In this document: positions 10,275 to 17,800 of the stretch, piece after piece | Layout of the letters: each line of letters begins with the position of its first letter | Numbering within the stretch: position 1 is the first letter of the stretch | Assembly: GCF_963678635.1 (NCBI RefSeq) | Contig: NC_087064.1 | Coordinates: 6,610,411 to 6,674,410, forward strand | Origin: Symsagittifera roscoffensis | Taxonomy: Eukaryota > Xenacoelomorpha > Acoela > Convolutidae | Direction of reading: 5' to 3' | DNA length: 64,000 nucleotides | Made by a program: the position numbers and the translations under genes | The notes under the pieces: generated by a model | The model's input: the letters and a program-made list of their open reading frames with translations, nothing else | What the model was told of the DNA's origin: nothing | Databases searched by the model: none

Positions 10275-12636
10275 TCTCATCATGGTTCAATCTCACATCT
10301 TGCAACGGTCTTGCATTCACAGGTCCCATTGTGTTGTTGGAGGGCAGTCCCTCCAAGTCGGCAAATCTCAAGGCCGTCGTGGAGCTGAAATTTATGCTAG
10401 CGGCTATCAACCAGTCTACGCCGGTTATCGAGTACAATCTGCTGACGGATAGCGTCGCTCCATTCAGCATCCTCCTTGCATCTTCGATGAAGCTCACTCT
10501 CTGTAGGTCCAGCTTCATTAGTTCGTCTTTGTATATATGCCAAGGAGACGGTATGGATCGCGACCACATCAATGAGCCTCTGCTCGGTCTCTCCTCTCGA
10601 CTGGTACTCGTCGTCTCCGATCTAGTGTCCGATCTAGAATTGCCTGCTACTTCTTCGATTGGTTGGTTGACAGGTCCTATCCTTCTCCTAGGATGAATTG
10701 TCCTCCTCATCGGTGCTTCTCCCAACCGATCCTGTACGTCTGTTCTTCGACCTGGTTCACTGGAGCTTTGTTGCCGGTAATTTGTGACGGCTGGGACCGT
10801 ACCCAAGCGTGTTTCCAGGTTAGGAGGCACAAAGGTGGTGATCACCGTATCACTCACCGTTCCCTCTTCCTTCAGCAGTCCTGTGTCAAAGAGTTCTGCT
10901 TCCAGCTCATCCAACCGTTCTTGGAAGACTCGATTCAACCAAGCTTGTCCTTCGACACTGTCGAAGTGGATGCCATCTGTGGTCAGTCTGGCTTGATCCA
11001 TGGCTCTCAATTCATGTTCAATGTCCATGAGGATCATTCTTCCGGCATTTCGATTTGCTAGGTTTCTCAAGATGTTGTTCCATCTCATGACCCCCTCGTT
11101 GTGCCTTCTTCCTGATGCTGTCAGGCTTCTTGAGTTCATTGGCACCGAGCAAACGGTCAGTACCGCGCAACTGAACTTCTGCCAGAGAGTAGTGAACAAA
11201 CACACCATCATTGATTCCCACAGTGCTTCCTGCTCATCTGATCCTCTGGAGATATCATTCGTCCCAACTAAGAATATCACATTGGGTATCTTCCCTGGAT
11301 TCATCAGCTCCACCATGCGATATAATTGGGCAATCGTCGCGCCTCCAAAGGCCATAACCGTGGTGACCCATGAGGTCCTCAAATTCGACAGCACTCTGAC
11401 TAAGCTGTCTCCCAATATCAGGTGAGATGTCCCGATTGGTGGTTGCTGCAGGTTCACAGCCGGGCTCCAGGTAGCTCGATTGAAGCAGGCCCTCGGATCT
11501 GTCTCCGGCACTCCCGTGAAATTATACTTCAATTGATTATTCTTCTGCACGTCTATTACACGAGACACTTTCTTCGCTGGCATCTTCCTTACTTTCATCT
11601 CTGGGATTCTCGAGTTCCCCATGAGTGGTGTCACGTTACTCATCCCTTGTCTGATTACTGTCTGGGAGAGTTGTACTCTGCCCGTATCGTCAATCGTTCC
11701 ATAGGGTGCAGTCACCCCGGAACCTGGCGCATTCTTGTTAGCGACCAGTCGTCCAGCTGTCTCTATCAGTTTCCTCACTGTCTGTTCTACGACGGGGTCA
11801 CCCAAGGTGTCACTAGGATCCGGGATTGTTACTCGGTTCGTCTCTGCTGGAAGTCGTGTCTCCGTTTTTTGACTCATTTCTCGAGGCGTCAAGAGCTCCA
11901 TCGGGGACTGCCCACGAGGAATATCCCTTGCAGGTATCACTTTCTCAATGGACGTCGTCAACGCCGTCTGTTCCGATCGCTCTTTGTATTCCTGCCTTAA
12001 GCGTTCGATCTCTTGACCCTGTTTTTTGTTGCAGTCTTCAAACAACTTTCTCCACATGTCCCGGTCTTCCTCCATCGCCAGCATGGTCTTCGTCATATCG
12101 TCTAACTCCTTCTTCGTACTTCTCAGCTGATCGTTCATCTCGTCCAGATCTTGTATGGTTTGGTTCGTCTGAACCTTCTGTGTTACTTTCGCCCTTTTTG
12201 GTGGCACAGCTGCTCTCAGTGGTGAACCAGACGAGGTCGCCTCGCTGTTCATCTCCCGATGCATTCTCGTCAGCCCAGGTTTAGGCTTAGAGGGCATTGG
12301 CATCTCACCTGGTTGGTAAGTCCTAGAACTTCCCCATCCAGGCTCATTCGCCAAGTCACTCCCTGAGAGAGCCCCGTTTCTCCACCTCATCACTCTCATG
12401 TTCGGGCGGTCTAGTACTCCTCTTTCTCCATATGCTGCCATCAACAGGACTTCCGTGGGGCGGTCCCCACGGTTGTCGTGCCCCAAGATGTTGATCAGGG
12501 CGGTCAGCAACATGACCACCTCTGGGTCCTCCAGAGCGAAGTCTCGTTCGATCAGCCGACGATAGATCGCATCTACCATCGGTCCTACATATGCCTCTGC
12601 CAGGTCCATCAATTCATCCAGGTTGAAGTTGTCCAT
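10225..12636 (-). CDS. ORF2 of the giant element, N-terminal part with SGNH hydrolase domain
   Basis: 803 residues, with a real ATG at 12,636. Residues 1-140 are unassigned. A predicted coiled coil lies at ~160-225. Residues ~400-580 form an SGNH (GDSL-type) hydrolase with block I GDS (Ser411), block II FGGA (Gly431/432), block III GTND (458-461) and block V D554-G-I-H557. The complete Ser/Gly/Asn/His set suggests an active esterase or lipase-like enzyme; the substrate is unknown. SGNH esterases are known in ORF1 of some CR1-type LINEs, so retroelement use has precedent. The tail past ~residue 775 is out of the ancestral frame because of a tandem duplication. The frame starts ~390 bp after Pol, so expression from a spliced RNA is likely. 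Confidence 0.9.
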   Translation of the reverse strand: MDNFNLDELMDLAEAYVGPMVDAIYRRLIERDFALEDPEVVMLLTALINILGHDNRGDRPTEVLLMAAYGERGVLDRPNMRVMRWRNGALSGSDLANEPGWGSSRTYQPGEMPMPSKPKPGLTRMHREMNSEATSSGSPLRAAVPPKRAKVTQKVQTNQTIQDLDEMNDQLRSTKKELDDMTKTMLAMEEDRDMWRKLFEDCNKKQGQEIERLRQEYKERSEQTALTTSIEKVIPARDIPRGQSPMELLTPREMSQKTETRLPAETNRVTIPDPSDTLGDPVVEQTVRKLIETAGRLVANKNAPGSGVTAPYGTIDDTGRVQLSQTVIRQGMSNVTPLMGNSRIPEMKVRKMPAKKVSRVIDVQKNNQLKYNFTGVPETDPRACFNRATWSPAVNLQQPPIGTSHLILGDSLVRVLSNLRTSWVTTVMAFGGATIAQLYRMVELMNPGKIPNVIFLVGTNDISRGSDEQEALWESMMVCLFTTLWQKFSCAVLTVCSVPMNSRSLTASGRRHNEGVMRWNNILRNLANRNAGRMILMDIEHELRAMDQARLTTDGIHFDSVEGQAWLNRVFQERLDELEAELFDTGLLKEEGTVSDTVITTFVPPNLETRLGTVPAVTNYRQQSSSEPGRRTDVQDRLGEAPMRRTIHPRRRIGPVNQPIEEVAGNSRSDTRSETTSTSREERPSRGSLMWSRSIPSPWHIYKDELMKLDLQRVSFIEDARRMLNGATLSVSRLYSITGVDWLIAASINFSSTTALRFADLEGLPSNNTMGPVNARPLQDVRLNHDETGRFLRRERRLDQEDS

Positions 12637-13027
12637 TCTATTCTTTTCAAGTTTGATTCGATTCTTTGACTCAAGTGAGTAATTTAAATGATCAATCAGG
12701 ATCTAGAAAAGGAATCACGACTGTCACACCTGTCAGTTTCACCTTAACATATATCGTTAAAATTTGCTTAAAGACAGTTCAGATAACAAGATATTTATCC
12801 TAAAATTTATTAAAATCAATTGGTTTCTAAAATTTTGGAATTCGACCTAAGATTGGACAGTCCAAACTTTGGATCTATTCCTAAGATCGTCATTAGTTGT
12901 TCATGGTCACTAACCCCTACTTACCCATGATCTTAATAACCTAAGACATAACATAACATAACATAACATAACATAACACATATTACCTGCAACTTGGTCT
13001 TTGGCCTAACACCCTCTCGCACATCAC
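12637..13027 (-). other. Pol-ORF2 spacer with candidate splice acceptor and ACATA repeat
   Basis: A 391-bp spacer conserved in both copies. In the sense direction a pyrimidine stretch 'ccttttctag' (boundary near 12,703) lies ~67 nt before the ORF2 ATG and could serve as a 3' splice site for an ORF2 mRNA. A pentanucleotide run (six or so 'acata' units, ~12,949-12,980) is clearly longer than in copy 2. No coding frame is present. Confidence 0.5.
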
Positions 13028-14845
13028 TCAGCCTATACTTAAGTAATATTTCTTATGTAGATACACTTGTATGTTCGTATCAGAGAATATCACGTGTACA
13101 AGCGCGTACAATTCCCGAGGATGCAGTCTTCCTCTATTTGGATCGTACACTGGAAGCGAGAGCTCCTTCACGTCCATTTCCACAAGGAAGTCCCTCAGCC
13201 TCGTCAAAGACAAGACTAGGTTTTCTGGGTACACGTGCTGCTTTTCTGTCGCCCTCGTTACCAAGAAGCATAAGTACTTTCCCGGTATCTGCGACACCAC
13301 CGGAGGTAAGGCTGCTACGCCCCCTATCCCTGGTCTCTGCTTCCAAAGGAATTCCACGTTTTTATATTCCCTCTTAAAATCTGCCGCTAGCGCCGTCCTA
13401 AAACTCATGTCTGCGGTGATTGCTACCGCACATGTTCTGTTTGTGAGTATATAATCACTGTCTGTTAGTATTATGTTACTAGAATATTCATTTGGTAAAT
13501 TAAAATATGACTCAACTACCCTGCCTATATCAGGTTTCTTAGGTTCTTCGCCTGTTTCTGCTTCTAAGTCTCCTGTTTCCCTTGCTATTCTTAATTTTTT
13601 TATTATCCAGTTTTCAGTGTGGGTAAGTCCTACCCCCACTCCCCGGACAAAAATATCCATCGGCGTCCCCGTCGATCGCATACCGGGTATTAAGTCAAGG
13701 TTAGAAGCTGGAATGAGAAGTTGTCCTTCCTGGGCAGCCCAGGAAGGATCATCTCGTTCGGTCTTAACGTATTTCGCGCTTTCACGATCTACGTCTTGAA
13801 TCGTAACGCTGGTCTCTTTAGGGTCTGATGTCATTTCGTTCAGCCACTCTAAGACACGCAGGTTCGTCTGGTCTTGTTCATATGACTGCTGTTGCTCATC
13901 GTCAAATTCTACCTCGGGTTTCGACCAGTCGTCAACCCACTCATCGTTATGATCATCGACTATGTCAATGTCTTGTGACACAGTTATTTCTTCTAAACCC
14001 ACTACTTCCTCCACTATTTTCTTTAGATCTATCCTATCCACTACAAAGTCGTCACCGTAAGGATTGTATTTCTTTCTTGGTCTCGTCCCGTCCTTCTGAC
14101 GAGTCTGCATCGTTAACGGAAGGTCCGGTTCGAAGTTCTTGGGAACCTCTGTCTGTTCGGGATCCTGCCAATCTTCCTCTGCGTAGGGTAAGGTTTCATC
14201 GTCCGCTTCGATCCGTTCGTTTGGATCCAGGTCCAGCGGTGTATCTGTACCATCCTCTACGATTTCGTTTCCATCGTTCTTCTGCCTGGTGCCTTTTTCA
14301 TTGACCTCACAGGCAGGATCCGTCATTAGATAATCCCCTTTTTCCATGTCTGCAGGTATACACCAGTCTTCTGTCGATGGATTGTGTGGCTTGATGTTTT
14401 CGTAGTGGGCGGCTCGGCCAGTACTCAGTCTATAAAAGCGTCCCTCTTGGTGCACCTCTGTAATCATGAAGGGTCCCCTCCATTTCTTTAGAAGCTTCTT
14501 TGTCCCTTTCGGTGGTATAACGTTCTGAAATACCCATACGTAGTCTCCCACCGAGTAAGCCTTTGCACCAGCTGCTTTCTTGTCGAATCTTTTCCTCTGC
14601 CTTGCCTGTGCCTGCTGAGTGTTTCGTCTACACAAATCGTTCAACTCCTGTTGGCGTTTGATCACATCCCTCACGTAAACCTGTGGGGATGTTTTCTTTC
14701 CCTCATATTCTGGGTAGAAGAAGGTTAAGGGTAAAGACTTTTCGTGTCCAGTTAGCATCATGTGTGGACTAACTCCAGTGGTGGAGTGTTGCGTGCTATT
14801 ATAAGCTCCCATCACCTGTGGTAGGTATCTGTCCCAATCGGTCAT
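13028..14845 (-). CDS. Gag-Pol C-terminal part: integrase C-terminus plus macro-like domain
   Basis: 605 residues continuing the Pol frame after an in-frame TAG at 14,846-14,848. Copy 2 has a tyrosine codon there, so this is a lesion and not a new gene. Residues ~1-160 are the integrase C-terminal part with a basic segment and the 'WRGPF' plus 'YENIKPH' features of Ty3/gypsy integrases. Residues ~165-360 are acidic and probably disordered. Residues ~466-605 resemble a TARG1-type macro domain; see the separate entry. The frame closes with TGA-type termination at 13,028. Confidence 0.85.
   Translation of the reverse strand: MTDWDRYLPQVMGAYNSTQHSTTGVSPHMMLTGHEKSLPLTFFYPEYEGKKTSPQVYVRDVIKRQQELNDLCRRNTQQAQARQRKRFDKKAAGAKAYSVGDYVWVFQNVIPPKGTKKLLKKWRGPFMITEVHQEGRFYRLSTGRAAHYENIKPHNPSTEDWCIPADMEKGDYLMTDPACEVNEKGTRQKNDGNEIVEDGTDTPLDLDPNERIEADDETLPYAEEDWQDPEQTEVPKNFEPDLPLTMQTRQKDGTRPRKKYNPYGDDFVVDRIDLKKIVEEVVGLEEITVSQDIDIVDDHNDEWVDDWSKPEVEFDDEQQQSYEQDQTNLRVLEWLNEMTSDPKETSVTIQDVDRESAKYVKTERDDPSWAAQEGQLLIPASNLDLIPGMRSTGTPMDIFVRGVGVGLTHTENWIIKKLRIARETGDLEAETGEEPKKPDIGRVVESYFNLPNEYSSNIILTDSDYILTNRTCAVAITADMSFRTALAADFKREYKNVEFLWKQRPGIGGVAALPPVVSQIPGKYLCFLVTRATEKQHVYPENLVLSLTRLRDFLVEMDVKELSLPVYDPNRGRLHPRELYALVHVIFSDTNIQVYLHKKYYLSIG
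13031..13450 (-). other. Macro-like (ADP-ribose binding) domain at the end of Gag-Pol
   Basis: About 140 residues follow the TARG1/OARD1-like macro pattern: a hydrophobic strand with 'CAVAITAD', an 'AADFKREY' helix, a Gly-rich 'GIGGVAAL' turn, a 'YLCFLVTRA' strand, a long helix, an 'LSLPVYDPNRG' loop, then 'VIFSDTNIQVYL'. Order and spacing match, but the usual Gly-Ala-Gly-Ile and GCGLDGL-type loops are altered, so ADP-ribose binding or hydrolysis is not assured. The equivalent region in copy 2 is 59,011-59,430. Fold assignment is by eye. Confidence 0.6.
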
Positions 14846-17800
14846 CTACCTGGAACAATATACTCTCAGCATCGACACTAACGTCCTATTCTGTCTTTCC
14901 ACTAAACCATTCGTTTGAGGGTGGTATGTCGTGGAGTGAGCCTGAGCGACCTGTGAGCGTCTCATAAGCTCTTTCGTAAGCTCTCCTACGAAAGCTGTTC
15001 CATTATCCGATTGAAACGTCATCGGACAACCATGTCTTGCTATCCACGTGTTGATCAGGTGGTCGCATGTCTCTTCCGCCGAGGCAGTTATGCAGGGCAC
15101 GGCCTCTGCATACTTCGTGAAGTGATCTATCATGACCAAGACTTGGTTGTAACCGCTGTCTGTCATGCATATCTTCTGGTGATCTATCTGCACCACCTCG
15201 TTGAATTCAGACGACTCAATCGATTGTAAAGGAAATCGCAACTTCCTAGGATCCTTGACCTGTTGGCATGACAGACATGCTGTCACCCATTTCTCGCATG
15301 CCTTTTTCATCCCAGGCCACTCAAAGCGCTTCAGGATCCTCTGATACACTTTGTCGATCCCTTGATGGCCCATCTGATCATGCGACCTGAATAATAGTTC
15401 TGTCTGATAGAGTTGCGGCAACACTATCGCGTTATATTTGTATAAGACCTTGTCTTCTTCTCTTCTCCTGCAAGCCACGATCCCGTCCTTGTTCAGATAT
15501 AATCTCCCCTCCTTCTGCATGAAGTATTGTCTCAGGATCCTATAGCTGTCTTCTTCCAGGTCACCTTTGTCAGGTGCACCGTTTTCTATCCACCTTTTTA
15601 GGTTGCTTGTCATGCGATCATTTCTCTGCGCCCTTAGAAGATCCGAGAGTCTGTATCTCGCCTTCAAGTACGTCTTCATGACCCTCATCTGACTATTCAG
15701 CTCGTTGGGCTGATGTGTGTCTTCTTCCATCTTAACGCACCAAATCTTCGCCAACGGTTGTGTTTCTTGCTGAAACGGTTGAAGATCAGTCCTGACTGCC
15801 TCTTTCTGTGGCAATAAGCTCATCGAACGTTTCGATACTGCTATTGTTTCTAAGTCATCCGCTGCGTTGTCAAAGACTCTTTCGCTTGGTATTAGGTAGC
15901 GATCACTGTCAGGATCCTGGTACACTTCTCTGTCCAGGTCCCTTGCCCGAGTTTCCACTAGTAGCGTGTGTATCGCTAGTTCTGACAGTTCTGATCCCGA
16001 GGTCGAATTCCTGTCGGAATAGGTATCCATTCCTGAGTTTCGGGAATCATCACCCGTCAAAGGTGTTGTGCTGGAGACTGCACGTTCCCCTAGATCATGT
16101 CTGTATTTCCTTCGCATCCATCTGAACTCCCCGGACAAAACCTTGTTCTCTAGGTCCTGTTTCTCATCAGGAATTTTCTCGTCTATCTCGGACTCCCCGG
16201 ACAAATTCACTTGTCCCGGGTGTTGATCTTGTGATCGCTGGTTTTTCTCCTTATCCTTCTCCCCGGACAAATAATCTTGCAGCAGATTTTGTTTTACAAC
16301 TTCACCCTCTTTATCCCGGTCTACAAAGGTGACAGTTTTCTTTTGCTTGCCGCTCTCCTGTCCTTTCTGTCCGTAAGAAGTACTGGTTAAAATCTCTTGG
16401 GGTATTGAGGATACTAGTTGCTGAATTATTGTCCTACAATCCCTCTCGTTCTCTTCGTGTTGTTGTCTGGAAGGCATGATCTTGACCTTCTCACTGACTG
16501 TTAGCGATGTCACTGCTGCTGTCCACTCGGGGTTATCTCTGGTCACTTCTCTTTCTAACAATCCACCCAGCATCCGCATCACTTGGGGTGTGACTTGCAC
16601 CGTTTTATCCAATAATGAGAGGCTGTTTATATTCATGCGAGAGAGTTCTTGCTGGACCAGGTTCGAGCGCAGCAACAGATCCAAGGGGACCGGATCCTCC
16701 CTTGACAGGATCTTTATCTCGGCTGCTTTCTCTACAGGTAACTCAGGATGCCCTGGAATTGGATGTCCAGACTTATCCAACCATCTCGTTAAGGGAAGCG
16801 CTTCATAAGTTTCTTTGTCCAGAAACGAGAATCCCTCCTTTACTTCCGCCTGATTGGCCTGCTTCTGCTCCAATCTTTCATAGAACTCAGTTTTCTTACT
16901 GAGGCTGTCAGCATTCTGGTGTTTATCACGCATCCTATGTTCGATTATCATATGGTAGCCATCCAGTCTTACTATCCATCTACCAATATAACTCTGATCC
17001 ATCGAGTAGGTCTTCAACCAGGATAACGCTCTGTTGTCCACGCGTAACTTGAAGGGAGCGCTCCCCAAGTATGCACGGTACTTCTCCACGAAGGTGACTA
17101 CTGCAAACATTTCTGCTTTTGGTGCGCCATATTTCATCTCTGTGTCACTCAAGACTTTGCTGCCGTATGCAATGGGACGGAGAACTGTTCTTCCGTTCCA
17201 TTCTTGCTCTTGATGCAATATTCCTGAGATGGCCACCACCGATGCGTCTGTGTCGAGAACATACATGCCCTTTTCTGTAGGCATGCCCAGCACTGGCGCT
17301 TCGCACAGTTCCCGCTTTATGTTCTCGAAGGCAACCTGTGCCTCATCGTTCCATTCGAACTTTTTCCCTTTGTTGCGCATCAGCTTCTGCATCGGGTAAA
17401 CCTTGTCCGCGTATCCTTTTATGAATTCTCGGTAGTAATTGGCAAACCCTAGGAAGCTCATGAGCTGTGTGTCCGTTCTTGGAGCTTTCCATGTCATCAC
17501 TGCTTCTACTGCTTCCGGATCTGGCCTCACACCATGCCTGTCCACCATTCTTCCTAGGTACTTGATCGAATCCCTAAGGATTTCACATTTCGATGGTTTG
17601 CATTTCAAGCCTGCTCTTTTCATACATCCGAAGACCTCATCGAGTCGATCAATGTGATCCTCCAGGGTTGGTGTCGCTATGACTACGTCATCCACGTAGC
17701 ACATCAAGAGATTCCCGTACTTTTTGGTCACTCCTGTCAAAGCCTGAGCCATCAGCCTTTGAAAAGTTGCTGTTGCATTGCACAAGCCGAAGGGCATCCT

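Noticed and set aside
3669-12636. Envelope gene making the element a retrovirus-like agent
   Set aside because: No signal peptide, no fusion or transmembrane anchor pattern seen; SGNH domain and acidic regions do not fit an envelope.
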